The notes: a model not told the origin generated them from the sequence alone. A stretch of 64,000 bases of DNA from Owenia fusiformis (GCA_903813345.2 CAIIXF020000008.1:33876867-33940866); one strand, 5' to 3'; shown: positions 10,703 to 20,656, numbered from the stretch's first letter. Translations and numbers: made by a program.

Positions 10703-10792
10703 TTGTAAGGCTGCTGGTCTGTTGTTGTCATAGACCTCCAAGCCTGGCCCATTATACGACTGATAATTGAAGTATGAACTCCAGGATTCTCT
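10703..10792 (-). CDS. HMG-box protein, internal exon (middle of the domain)
   Basis: On the minus strand the acceptor TTTTTCTTTTACAG precedes the exon and CAA|GTAAGT follows it. The exon is 90 bases with phase-2 introns on both sides. In the phase set by the next exon it reads ENPGVHTSIISRIMGQ, then AWRSMTTTDQQPYK, with the last codon completed in the terminal exon. This matches the HMG-box pattern P-x-x-x-x-x-E/I-I-S-x-x-(L/M)-G-x-x-W-R-x-(L/M)-x-x-x-(D/E)-x-x-P-Y of helices 1-2. The agreement of splice phase with domain continuity is the main evidence. A different frame is also open over the exon but gives no domain. The upstream exon with the first HMG third was not found. Confidence 0.75.
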
Positions 10793-10844
10793 CTGTAAAA
10801 GAAAAATTGAAAAACTCAATTAATACCAAATAAGATAAGATTAT

Positions 10845-11397
10845 CTGACAGTGATCTTACAAACTAATTACAACAACAAGATATGACCATCTGACATTGA
10901 ACTCAAAAACTATTTACAACACAAGATATGACCATCTGACATTGAACTCAAAAACTAATTACAACACAAGATATGACCATCTGGCAGTGACCTCACAAAC
11001 TTATTACAACACAAGGTATCATCGTCCAACAGTGACCTCACAAACTAATTACAACACAACATATTATAATCTGACAGTGACCTCACAAACTAATTCCAAC
11101 ACAAGATATAACTATCTGACAGTGACCTCACCAACTAATTGCAACAAAATATATGACCATCTGACAGTAATCTCACAAACTAATTACAACACAAGATATG
11201 ACCATATGACAGTGACCTCACAAACTAATTACAAAAAGGTATGACCATATGGCAGTGACCTCACAGACCAATTATAATACAATATATGACCATCCAACAG
11301 CAACCTCACGAACTAAATACAACACAAGATATGATCATCTGACAGTGGCCTCACAAACTAATTACAACACAAGATATGACCATCTGACCAGTGAGCT
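10845..11397. repeat. 45-bp satellite, TGACCATCTGACAGTGACC units
   Basis: About twelve units of a 45-base repeat (TGACCATCTGACAGTGACCT, CACAAACTAATTACAAC, ACAAGATA) lie just 5' of the HMG exon, presumably in its intron. The period is a multiple of three, which makes the open frame 10897-11244 an artefact. The same satellite occurs at 13905-13955 and 25785-26000. Confidence 0.85.
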
Positions 11398-12300
11398 CAG
11401 AAAAAGTCATGATACTCACTGATCTCCAACCAGTGTTCTCACAAATCTACTCAAGTAGGGTCAGGGTTATGACATGCATTCTACCACATTTACACAAAGG
11501 CTTCAAATAAAGTAAGGTACTTAAATACTGATAAGAATGTATACTATTTCAAATCGATTTGTATATGCTTTGTTTTTAAAGGGCCTAATACATCCAATGT
11601 TATTTTACTTGAGAAATTGTTTGAGACATCAAGAAAAAGTTGGCGCGGATAAGAAGATGTTTGTCTTTTAATTTTTAATTATTTGAATTTCCCACCAATT
11701 TTAGAAGCAAAAGTTTAGATTTTTTGATAATTAAATAGAGTGCTAGTTTTAACACTGTAAAATCTTTTCTAAAAATGTTAAACTCTTAAAATAAAACCAT
11801 CGTTAAAGTTAAAGGTGCAATAATTAGTGCAGAGGGGTCATTCAACGATCATGGACCAGTGTCAAAATATATTTAAGTTTGGATATTTCATCAAGACTAA
11901 CATCTATTTTTGTTATCTACAAAGAAACCCCCTAGATAAACAATATTTTAGCTGATATTCCTCTTGAAACATGGTGGATCTTAAAAATATAAAAGTGGAA
12001 GTCCCCTTTTTGAAGCTTTGAACTGAATTTACACTTCTTAATGCTGAAATTGATAATTTATCCATACATTTTAAGAAAATAGGTTTGTCAAATAAGATGT
12101 TAAACCAAATGTTTCCTTGATAGCTCATAAAAAATGAAAAAACTTTCCTATTTTCTCTACAGTCCTTATTGCCCCTTTAATTTCTCCTTTATTTTTTAAT
12201 CAGTCAATATTTTCAACAGATTAGTACATTTTATGTATGCTGCATTGGTGTAAAGTGTTGCTTGAGTGATAACAAAATTTTTTTTTAAATATATCTACAT
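11398..12300. other. no gene recognised; possible intron or upstream DNA
   Basis: This may be HMG-gene intron. I searched the minus strand for the missing first HMG exon and found no convincing acceptor-donor pair with domain residues. The frame 11913-12128 has no recognisable protein. Confidence 0.35.
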
Positions 12301-12504
12301 AACACCAAACTTTTTCCCAAGGGAGTTGACATTTTGCACATTAAGCCCAGCCTGAGTAGTTACTGCTCACATAAGCTTGTAAACAAAATGCTATGGCTCT
12401 CTTGCACTTTAAAGATTTATAACTTATACTGTGTGCTATTGTCAAACAGTTATCTAAGTTAGCTATAAACTGTTTACTTAATAGAAAGAACAAAAACCTG
12501 AAAT
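12300..12504 (+). promoter_or_regulatory. 5' flank shared by the three dehydrogenase copies
   Basis: The 200 or so bases before each dehydrogenase ATG are related: ACATTTTGCACA(A/T)T, then a CTTATACT-like word, AACAGTT(A/C)TCTAAG, a run of AGAAAG(A/C)A, and CTGAAATATGAAGGC across the start. The same blocks precede 13513 and, less well, 15055. The duplication unit therefore carried the 5' flank, which argues against independent retrocopies. No TATA box can be assigned with confidence. Confidence 0.5.
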
Positions 12505-12687
12505 ATGAAGGCACTTTTCATCAATCAGATGCAAGGCGGGACAGACATGGGAGTGATCAATTACAAGAATGAAAATGGGGTACGATGCATTTTAGGACAT
12601 GAGGTCTCAGGCCTTGTAGAGTCTTTTGGTGAAGAAACTGCTTACATTAGAAGTAAATTACAGCAAACAGACATTATTGCTGAATAA
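12505..12687 (+). pseudogene. zinc dehydrogenase pseudogene, copy 1 (doubly deleted)
   Basis: It begins MKALFINQMQG as in the other copies, then jumps in frame to GTDMGVINYKNENG and on to GHEVSGLVESFGE, losing about 80 bases that include the catalytic cysteine of the GICGTD motif. After FGE the sequence passes directly into the 58-bp minisatellite that follows the full-length copy, giving a spurious tail and stop. About 290 codons, including the whole nucleotide-binding domain, are therefore deleted. It is a remnant of a tandem duplicate and is not expected to be active. Confidence 0.8.
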
Positions 12688-12895
12688 AATATAAACTGCT
12701 TACATTAGAAGTAAATAACAGCAAACAGACATTATTGCTGAATAAAATATAAACTGCTTACATTAGAAGTAAATTACAGCAAACAGACATTATTGCTGAA
12801 TAAAATATAAACTGCTTACATTAGAAGTAAATTACAGCAAACAGACATTATTGCTGAATAAAATAAAAACTGCTTACATTAGAAGTAAATTACAG
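12640..12895. repeat. 58-bp minisatellite after copy 1 (about 4-5 units)
   Basis: Units read CTGCTTACATTAGAAGTAAA, TTACAGCAAACAGACATTATT and GCTGAATAAAATATAAA. They are the same as the array at 18125-18815 downstream of the complete copy, with an AATAAA hexamer per unit. The deletion in copy 1 joined coding sequence to this array. Confidence 0.85.
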
Positions 12896-13512
12896 TAAGT
12901 ACGTCTCGAAAGTAAGTCAGAGTAACATAGGGGAGACTTTGTAATATGGCATTTTGAACGTGTATTTACTATACTATATGGTCTAGATTCAAAAGAAAGT
13001 GAACCAGCTTATATTCTATTCTATGAAAACATAGAGATGGTGTGATTTTTTAGCAATTTCTGAAATAAAAATGCAAGTTCCCACTTTCCAACCGAGCCCC
13101 CCTGATCACCTTGATTTTTGCACCAAAAAATGATCTTTATTCTGTAGCTATACCTCCTAGGATTACAAAACAAACATTTTTTCATGACAGAAAAACTCTT
13201 TTTTTTAAAAACTCTGTTTAACAACTTTACTGTTCTTATGAGTAAATTTCCCTTTTAATCTTTAATCAGTCATTACTTTATTTCATTTCAAATATATCTT
13301 TATACATTTTGTAATACCAAACAACTATCTTTAAGGGGGAAAACATTTTGCACAATGAGCCCAGTGTTTACTGTTCAGGTTAGCTTGAACTGTATACAAA
13401 AGTTACAAACTTGCACATTTAATATTTTGACTTATACTATGTGATATTGCAAAACAGTTCTCTAAGCTATCTCCAAACTCTTCACTCAAAAGAAAGCAAA
13501 AAAATCTGAAAT
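12896..13512. other. spacer between dehydrogenase copies 1 and 2
   Basis: No gene here. The last 200 bases are the 5' flank duplicated with the dehydrogenase. The rest has no recognised structure. Confidence 0.45.
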
Positions 13513-13905
13513 ATGAAGGCACTTTTCATTGATCAGACACAAGGAACACTTTCTATGGAAAAAGTGAAGAGACCTGAAATAAATGAACCAAATCAAGTGA
13601 GATAAAAAGTGAGATATGTTGGAATATGCGGGACAGATATTGGGGTGATCAATTACAAAAATGAAAATGGCATACCATGCATTATAGGACATGAGATCTT
13701 AGGCCTTGTAGAGTCCTTTGGTGAAGGAGTCCATGGTTTAAAAGTTGGGGACTCAGTATACATAAATGGTATCATGGCATGTGGTTCATGTGATTTCTGT
13801 AAAAGCGACAGAGAAAATCTTTGCAAAAATGAAGGAATTTTCACAAGAATAGGGTCACAGATTGACAGTGGGATGGCAGATTAGATCGTTTCCATCCGAT
13901 AGTGA
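13513..13905 (+). pseudogene. zinc dehydrogenase pseudogene, copy 2 (stops, truncated)
   Basis: The frame starts MKALFIDQTQGTLSMEKVK as in copy 3 but has a TAA where copy 3 reads on into KVRYVGICGTD. After that the frame is open through GHEILGLVESFGEG and the structural-zinc loop ACGSCDFCKSDRENLC. It ends at a TAG after DSGMAD, where copy 3 has a tyrosine codon, and homology is lost near 13905 where the 45-bp satellite begins. The catalytic cysteine and zinc ligands are still present, so decay is moderate. The nucleotide-binding half is missing. Confidence 0.8.
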
Positions 13906-13960
13906 CTTCACACACTGATTACAACACAAGATATGACCATCTAACAGTGACCATGACATC
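13906..13960. repeat. single unit of the 45-bp satellite
   Basis: CTGATTACAACACAAGATATGACC and CATCTAACAGTGACC are one unit of the satellite found at 10845-11397 and 25785-26000. It sits at the truncation point of dehydrogenase copy 2. Confidence 0.7.
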
Positions 13961-14068
13961 AAAACAGCAAATGCACCAAATTAACTAGAATTACAGTATC
14001 ATTTTTAAATCTAATTTTTATTTAAGGTCAGGGTGCATGTTCGGAATTTTGTTGCAACCCTCTATAGG

Positions 14069-14351
14069 GTCACAGGTTATTTTTCAAATTTCCACAACTC
14101 CTTCCCCACGATGTATACATCTCTCACTTTTGCACAACGAGTGCACTTATGTATTCTAGAAAAGAATGTAGAGAAGAATGTTTTGATAAAATGTATAAAA
14201 AACAAGAAAATTCAGCGAAAAATTCAGAAGATTTTCAGAAAACTTTTTCACTGAATTTTCTCGTTTTTATACATTTTACAAGACAAATTTTCTCACCAGA
14301 TGTAGACAATGTGGGGAAGGAGTGATTCTTGTTTGAAAAATAACATGTGAC
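14069..14351. mobile_element. MITE/foldback with GTCACAxGTTA ends (copy 1)
   Basis: Inverted ends: GTCACAGGTTATTTTTCAAA at the left is answered by TTTGAAAAATAACATGTGAC at the right. Matching inner words are CCTTCCCCA/TGGGGAAGG and, around the centre, ATAAAATGTATAAAAA and GTTTTTATACATTTTACA. A second copy lies at 26627-26897. No coding capacity. Confidence 0.7.
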
Positions 14352-15054
14352 TAAACTGAGGAATGCAGCAAAATTCCAATGCTTTAACCACTTTACTGCA
14401 CTTAGGGAGTTATTTTTTCTCTTTTTGAATCAGTAAAGTTATGTTTGAATGGCAACAAAATTTTTTTTTGATAAGTTGTTATGACAACAAACTTTTTCTT
14501 TTAAGAGAGAAGACATTCTGCACAATAACACCCTCTGCACAATGACACCCTGTTATACCAAGGCCATTTGCAAAATTTTTCGGTAACAATAATAAAAAAT
14601 GGCAGATGGGATAGACAGCATGTCCTAATTCTCTGTTTGCAAGATATACAGGCAGAATTTTCTCATTAACTTTTCCATTCGGTGATGTATATATGGATGA
14701 TTACAGACTGAGTTAAATCTGCCATGTGGTCTACAAGAAGAAGAATATAAGCTGTGAACCTATATTTTCAACCCCCCTAAGCTTTCTGTTTCATCGTGGC
14801 CATTTTATTGGATAAACCAGTGAACGTAGCTGTCCAACCTCGTTTTCAAAGGTGGCGTAACCGTCATGCTATACCAGGGTGAATGAGCCCGGTGTTTAAT
14901 GCTCAAGTGACCTTGTATCTATCATCTATGTTCTCATATATCACATCTCTCATATCACGTCACATGTTTCTAACTTACACTTTGTGCTAAAGCAAATCAG
15001 TCATCTAAGTTTTCTTTAAACTATTCATTAAGTTGAAAGAACAAAATCTGAAAT
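14352..15054. other. spacer and 5' flank of dehydrogenase copy 3
   Basis: Fragments of the duplicated 5' flank (ACAACAAACTTTTTCTTTTA near 14487, GAGCCCGGTGTTTAATGCTC near 14886) are separated by unrelated DNA, so the flank of copy 3 has been split by an insertion of about 350 bases. The segment next to the ATG is retained. Confidence 0.45.
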
Positions 15055-15243
15055 ATGAAGGCACTTTTCATTGATCAGACACAAGGAACACTTTCCTTGG
15101 AAGAAGTGAAGAAACCTGAAATAACTGAACCAAACCAAGTTATCGTAAAAGTGAGATATGTTGGAATATGCGGGACAGACATGGGACTGATCAATTACAA
15201 GAATGCAAATGGGATACGATGCATTTTAGGACATGAGGTCTCA
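15055..15243 (+). pseudogene. zinc-dependent dehydrogenase copy 3, codons 1-63 (interrupted gene, 5' part)
   Basis: This is the N-terminal part of a medium-chain (MDR) zinc dehydrogenase. It contains the catalytic-zinc cysteine in GICGTD (Cys39) and the GHE motif (His60, Glu61). The ATG is chosen because all three copies share it with its flank. The reading continues exactly at 17265 after a 2014-bp transposon and a seven-base target duplication. If read through the insert, translation would end at 15447 after foreign residues. Family members oxidise secondary alcohols or sugar alcohols with NAD(P)+ (sorbitol, threonine or related dehydrogenases). The substrate cannot be deduced. Confidence 0.8.
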
Positions 15244-15650
15244 CAGAGCTGTCAAGTGTCCCGCGAATGGCGGGATTATCCCGCGAATTTGATCAAAATT
15301 AGGCTAATTCGCGTGTCCCGCAATGTCCCGCGAAGTCCCGCAAATGTGGCTTTGACCTCCGCGAATTTCCGAAATTGTTGCAATCCCCTATATTGTGATT
15401 ATCTTATCTTTTATAAGAAGCTAAGTTTTTGCACTTTTGAGGAGTAAAGTTTACCTAATTTTAAGTACCTAGCATGCTGTTGTTTGGTATCAAAATAAAG
15501 GGGAAAGGTTCAACTTTCATTTTTCATTACGAAAATAGGGATGTAGGTCACAAATAGTTCCAACGTTGGCCTTTTTACTACCCCTGTGGCCTTCATCTCA
15601 GAACTGAGCAAATATTAGCAAACGCGAGTTACAATAAATGGACGCTGATA

Positions 15651-16517
15651 TCTAGAAAGGGTTTGTAGAAAAACACGGGTACCGGGTAGTAAATCCTCCA
15701 TGCTGGGTTCAAACTTGGTACCCGGTACTCGATCAAAAAAACGGGAACCCAAAAAACGAAAAATACGAATATATAACATAATTTAGATTATGAGAAAACG
15801 TGTAAGATTTGTTTTGAATTTACAAAAATGTATGTAACATCCTTCAAAATTGAGCTAGAAGCTTCAAATAAAAAGCATATTTTAAGGCTCTTTTCTTCCT
15901 CTATCGTCATGGCCATATTTTCATTGGTTATGGGGGGGGTGCTACGCCTATGACATTGTAAGACATAACAATTTACAATTCAGTGGACATTTTGTCGAAA
16001 ATTGGGATAACTTAAATTATGATTAATAATCAAAATCTTACACGTTGCATCATTTAAATTAACACACGTCACCTCTCTGCTAAAGCAACGATAGCTATTT
16101 ACAGGTTTAAATCATAATCAAAACAATTCATGTACCAACATACGAAGTATTGAAAATAGAGTAAGATTGATTTGTCTTGTTTTTCAAATCGTCTTACAAT
16201 GTCATTGGCGTAGCCAGGAGGGGGTGCGATCGCACTCCCCCCCCCTTCATTACCAATGGAAATATGACCATGATGATAGAGGAAGAAAAGAGCCTTAAAA
16301 TAATTTTTATTTGAAGCTTCTAGCTCAATTTTGAAGGAAGTAACATACATTTTTATAATTCAAAACAAATCTTACACGTTTTCTAATGATTTAATTATGT
16401 TGTATATTCGTATATTTCGTTTTTTGGGTGCCCGTTTTTTTCGACCGAGTACCAAGTTTGAACCCAGCATGGAGGATTTACTACCCAGTACCCGGTTTTT
16501 CTACAAACCCTATCTAG
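15651..16517. mobile_element. foldback element nested in the 2.0 kb transposon
   Basis: Arms of about 310-325 bases (15651-15966 and 16190-16517) are inverted, sharing CTAGAAAGGGTTTGTAGAAA, ACCGGGTAGTAAATCC, GAGCTAGAAGCTTCAAATAA and ATGACATTG. The spacer is about 220 bases. C/G runs near the inner ends (around 15930 and 16230) differ in length. The open frames 16099-16350 and 16331-16525 are translations of the arms. Confidence 0.75.
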
Positions 16518-16569
16518 AAAAGTAACCTCATTTCCTATAATTTGATGTAGATTAATCGAACCCCTATAT

Positions 16570-16595
16570 CATGGGCTTTCAATTGAAAGCCCATG
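16570..16595. repeat. perfect 26-base palindrome, CATGGGCTTTCAA/TTGAAAGCCCATG
   Basis: CATGGGCTTTCAA is followed immediately by its reverse complement. A related interrupted version with a CCAG loop lies at 58130-58160. It may be a minimal foldback element or the residue of an excised one. Confidence 0.6.
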
Positions 16596-17264
16596 CCTAC
16601 AGTATATGAATAGGTACATTTTAATATATAACATTATGGGGGTAAGCGTTTCATAGTTGGTCACGACGCCAGAAGTGCAAAGTATTGTTCCGAATTTTTG
16701 AATTTCGTGTTAGATTACGGTACTCACACCTGAAGCATGTTTTTTGTTTTTGATAAATTACAATGAAGTATAATAATATTCCTATGCGTATTTTGTGAAA
16801 TTGTGTTGACGTTTATTTAAGTTACAATGTAACGGTGCATTATATTTGATTAATCAGTATCTGAATGTTTGATTTAAGTACTTTTACACGCTTTTACATT
16901 AGTCCCAATCACGCAAATCCCTTGAATGTCCCGGGACATCCTGCAAATTTAGGTGGATGTCCCGCGAAATCCGGCAAATTTAGGGCACTTTGTCTAAAAA
17001 ATCTGTCCCTCTATGAAGTTTTTGGTGGTACCCCTGTTAACTGTCTCGCATTTAGGGTGTTTGTCCCTCGAATGGTCCCGCGAAATCCCGCGAATTTGAT
17101 AAAAAAAAAATTGGCCTATTAGCACAATCACGCAAATCCCTTAAATGTCCCTCGAAATCCCGCGAATTTAGTAGATGTCCCGCAAATCCCGCAAATTTTG
17201 GGCACTTGGTCTAAAAAATCTGTCCCGCGAGAAAATGTTTAGGGGTTGACAGTACTGGGTCTCA

Positions 17265-18137
17265 GGCCTTATAGAGTCCTTTGGTGAAGGAGTCCATGAT
17301 TTAAAAGTTGGGGACCCAGTATGCGCGAACTGTGTCATGGCATGTGGATCATGTGGTTTCTGTAAAAGTGGCAGAGGAAATCTTTGCAAAAATGAAGGAA
17401 CTTTCACATTGATAGGCATAGAGATTGATGGTGGGATGGCAGATTACATGGTTTCCAAACGTAGACGACTCTTTCGACTTCCGTCTTGTCTCCCACTGAA
17501 AATTGGAGCGTTGAGTGAACCATTCGCTTGTTCGTTGCATTCATTTGAACAAACAGCCAAAAGTCTTGATCCAGCAACATCTAACACTTTAGTAATTGGT
17601 TGCGGATGGACTGGAATGGCAATGGCACTTCTGTTACATCACAAAGGTTTCAAGAAGATTACAGTCGTCCAAGGGTCAAAGCCACGACGAGATGCTTTGT
17701 TGCGCTTTGAATTAGGAATTTGTGTGATGCGCCCTGATGCTTTGAAACAAGAATTCAAAGATAAAAATGGTCGAAATGAAGGATTTGACTTCATTTTTGA
17801 TACTGCAGGTACACGGGAATCACTGAAGGAGTACCTTCCTTTGGCACGGAGAGGCGCACAGTTCTGCATATTTGGTCTCACCACCAAGGATACATCATTG
17901 CGCTTAGATGCAGCTAACCCAGTGGATATCACATTGAATGAAATTAATATTTTTGGAGCTATTTGCAGCAATCCTGATGAAATGAGCAAAAGCATTGAAG
18001 CAATCGAAGATATCCATAAATCAATTGACTTATCAAAAATTGGCATTAAATTGTATTCAATCGAAAATTACGAGGAAGGTTTTAAAGATATGCAGAATAA
18101 AACGGCGACTAAAGTCATGTTTGAATTTAATGCCTAG
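17265..18137 (+). CDS. zinc-dependent dehydrogenase copy 3, codons 64-353 (intact 3' part)
   Basis: The frame is open for 290 codons plus a TAG. With 15055-15243 it makes a 353-residue protein, the usual length of zinc MDR dehydrogenases. Visible are the structural-zinc loop Cys90, Cys93, Cys96, Cys104 (ACGSCGFCKSGRGNLC), the Glu148 of ALSEPFACSLH (a catalytic-zinc ligand position in sorbitol dehydrogenase relatives), and the Rossmann motif G175-x-G177-x-x-G180 (VIGCGWTGMAMALLL). There are no introns, which is unusual for an animal gene of this length and could mean an old retrocopy or transfer. The enzyme would be a soluble NAD(P)-dependent alcohol/polyol dehydrogenase. Because the transposon splits the gene, function requires removal or splicing of the insert. 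The lack of decay implies a young insertion. Confidence 0.8.
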   Translation, partial: GLIESFGEGVHDLKVGDPVCANCVMACGSCGFCKSGRGNLCKNEGTFTLIGIEIDGGMADYMVSKRRRLFRLPSCLPLKIGALSEPFACSLHSFEQTAKSLDPATSNTLVIGCGWTGMAMALLLHHKGFKKITVVQGSKPRRDALLRFELGICVMRPDALKQEFKDKNGRNEGFDFIFDTAGTRESLKEYLPLARRGAQFCIFGLTTKDTSLRLDAANPVDITLNEINIFGAICSNPDEMSKSIEAIEDIHKSIDLSKIGIKLYSIENYEEGFKDMQNKTATKVMFEFNA

Positions 18138-18815
18138 ACAGACATAATTGCTGCATAAAGTATAAACTGCTTACGTATTAGAAGTAAATCACAGAAAACA
18201 GACATTATTGCAGAATAAAGTATAAACTGCTTATATTAGAAGTAAGTTACAGCAAACAGACATTATTGCTGAATAAAGTATAAGCTGCGTACGTATAAGA
18301 AGTATATCACAGTAAACAGACATTATTGCAGAATAAAGTATAAACTGCTTACATATAAGAAGTAAATCACAGCAAACAGACATTATTGCTGAATAAAGTA
18401 AAAACTGCTTACATTAGAAGTAAATCACAGCAAACAGACATTATTGCTGAATAAAGTATAAACCGCTTACATTAGAAGTAAGTTACAGCAAAGAGACATT
18501 ATTGCTGAATAAAGTATAAACTAATTTCATAAGAAGTAAACAGACATTATTGCTGAATAAAGTATAAACTGCTTACATTAGAAGTAAGTTACAGCAAACA
18601 GACATTATTGCTAAATAAAGTATAAACTGCTTACATATAAGAAGTAAATCACAGCAAACAGACATTATTGCTGAATAAAGTATAAACTGCTTACATTAGA
18701 AGTACATGTAAATCACAGCAAACACATATTATTGCTGAATAAAGTATAAACTGCTTAAATTAGAAGTAAATTACAGCAAACAGACATTATTGCTGAATAA
18801 AGTATAAACTGCTAC
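18125..18815 (+). repeat. 58-bp minisatellite with a polyadenylation hexamer in most units
   Basis: About twelve units of ACATTATTGCTGAATAAAG, TATAAACTGCTTACATTAG and AAGTAAATCACAGCAAACAG follow the dehydrogenase stop immediately, starting in its 3' flank. Nearly every unit has AATAAA, the canonical animal poly(A) signal; the first unit has CATAAA. The array also follows pseudogene copy 1, so it belonged to the ancestral gene unit. Confidence 0.85.
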
Positions 18816-19275
18816 AGTAAGCCTAAGAGAAAGTGTATTTGTCATTCATTGAAACTTTTTTCTTAATTGCATTTTCAAGAGTAACATTATGTCACATCCT
18901 GTTACATATTATTACATAAGGTACTTGTCCATTGATTTTTGAACTTTTCTTAGATAGGCTTAGATAGACGTAAACGTCGGTCCCGGGGTACCTGTACCTC
19001 CTTCACGGAAATAAGGATATATCAACATGTATTATATATCTTGTCTTCAAATCTTCAGAATTGATAGATAATTGAATGATGTATCATTGGTAGGAAAATC
19101 AAAGGGATTGGTCAATAAAAAGTGTCTGTGTAAAAAAGCGTCCATTACTTATTGATCACCCCTCGTATCATGTAACCATACTTAAAATATATCTTTAAAG
19201 GCCGGTTTTAAAGTTGCTAGCAACTCTCATTACGTAAAATATCAGGTTACATCCACACTTTAACATGGCACAGAT
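18816..19275. other. intergenic, nothing recognised
   Basis: No gene or repeat was recognised apart from a short GC-rich word near 18975-19000 (GTCGGTCCCGGGGTACC). Confidence 0.4.
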
Positions 19276-20656
19276 AGTCAGCAGGCTGTCCAACTGTCCC
19301 GCAATTTGCGTATTTGTCACGCATTTGCAGGAAAACCACAAAACTGAACGACGAAAAAAACGAACGCATTTCGTTCTGACCATTCACGCGGATAGCGTAA
19401 ATGTCACGCATTTTGCCTGAAATATTTCATGCCTACCCCCCCACCCGTTGATAGATCGCGAGCGTAGTGAGCGCGAAAAATTTGAGGTGTCCAAACTTTG
19501 ATTATATGCAATAAAATTTAAGGCGAAGCTATATTAAATAAAAAGTACAAAAAATAATTGCCATATTTTTTTGATAAAGACACATGTTTTAAAATCTGTT
19601 TACCTTGTATATGAATTGTATATCTTGACTAATGAAACATGTCAAAGTTAACATCACACATAAACGCATTTTTCCAAACTATGAATTGGAGGTGCATGGA
19701 TCCCCAAAGCTAGCATGAAGAGTGCGAAGTGAGGCTAATTTTTGAAAGTTTCAAGGAGTAGCCTTGCAACAGTCACACATTTGCAAGAGTCTAAAATTTC
19801 CACAAATCATCTTACCTTTCCCAGGAACAACGAAGGAGCATGAAAATGTGCACTTCTTGCATTGTTAGAGTATAATAAAGCTCAAACCATTGTAAATTCT
19901 AAATATTTCATGTCCACCATTTTGTTTGCTGGAACTACTTCTAGATCTGATTAATCCTCATACAAGTTTTGTGACTACACCAAGTGGCATGGATTATCAC
20001 TTGTATATTTTATCTATTACAGTATAATTATCATGATAGATACATGATAGAGGCTTTATGAATGATAAACAATGGAAACATGAATGAGGATAACTCTGGA
20101 CTAAAAAAAAATAGTTCCAGGAAACAAAATGTTGGACATGAAATATTTAGAATTCACAATGGTTTGAGCTTTATTATACTCTAACAATGCAAGAAGTACA
20201 CATTTTCATGCTCCTTCATTGTTCCTTGGTAAGGTAAGATTATATCTGGAAATTTTGAATTCTTGCAAATGCGTGACTGTTGCAAGGCTACTCCTTGAAA
20301 CTTTCAAAAAATAGACTCACTTCGCACTCTTCATGCTAGCTATGGGGAGCCATACACCTCAAAATCATAGTTATGAAAAATGCGTTTAAATGTGAGGATT
20401 TCTTTTATGTGTCTTAGTCAGGAAATGCATTCACATACAAGGAAAACAGTATACAAAATCTTCTGACTTTATCAAAAAAATATGGCCCCCATGTTTTTGT
20501 ACTTTTGATTAACTTAAATGTCACCTTAAACCAAGGTGCTCAAAATGTGGCCAAGGTGTTCAGATTTGGACCAAGGTGTCCAAAATTTGAACAAAGGTGT
20601 TCAACATTTGCAAGTCACTCATGTTAGGTGTTCCCAAGTTGACAGGCCTGAGTCAG
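19276..20656. mobile_element. CAGGCCTGTCAA-family transposon, copy 2 of the family (1.37 kb)
   Basis: The element runs 19282-20650 with ends CAGGCTGTCCAACTGTCCC and AAGTTGACAGGCCTG. AGTCAG is repeated on both sides (19276-19281, 20651-20656). The left subterminal region has ATTTGCGTATTTGTCACGC and ATTTCGTTCTGACC; the right has several GGTGTTCAAxATTTG words, all shared with the copy at 22787. The middle is a long foldback. No transposase is present. Confidence 0.8.
19500..20540. repeat. long inverted repeat inside the 19.3 kb element
   Basis: Arms of roughly 430-440 bases face each other around a centre near 20030. Paired words include GCATGAAGAGTGCGAAGTGA/TCACTTCGCACTCTTCATGC, AGCATGAAAATGTG/CACATTTTCATGCT and TTTATTATACTCTAACAATG on the right with its complement on the left. 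Read as RNA, the arms would form a long duplex. Confidence 0.7.

Larger units (their letters stand above)
15244..17257. mobile_element. 2.0 kb DNA transposon in the dehydrogenase (CAG..TGTCAA family, copy 1)
   Basis: The ends are CAGAGCTGTCAA and TTGACAGTACTG, inverted with two mismatches. GGTCTCA is duplicated on either side (15237-15243 and 17258-17264), and paralogous copies 1 and 2 show the uninterrupted site. Subterminal blocks at both ends repeat words such as GTCCCGCGAAxTCCCGCGAA. The interior carries a separate foldback (15651-16517) and a short palindrome. No transposase frame is seen, so it moved using an enzyme from elsewhere. The family relation to copies 2-4 rests on the TGTCAA termini and the GTCCCGC words. 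Confidence 0.8.

Noticed and set aside
10897-11244. 115-codon frame
   Set aside because: Translation of the 45-bp satellite; period divisible by three.
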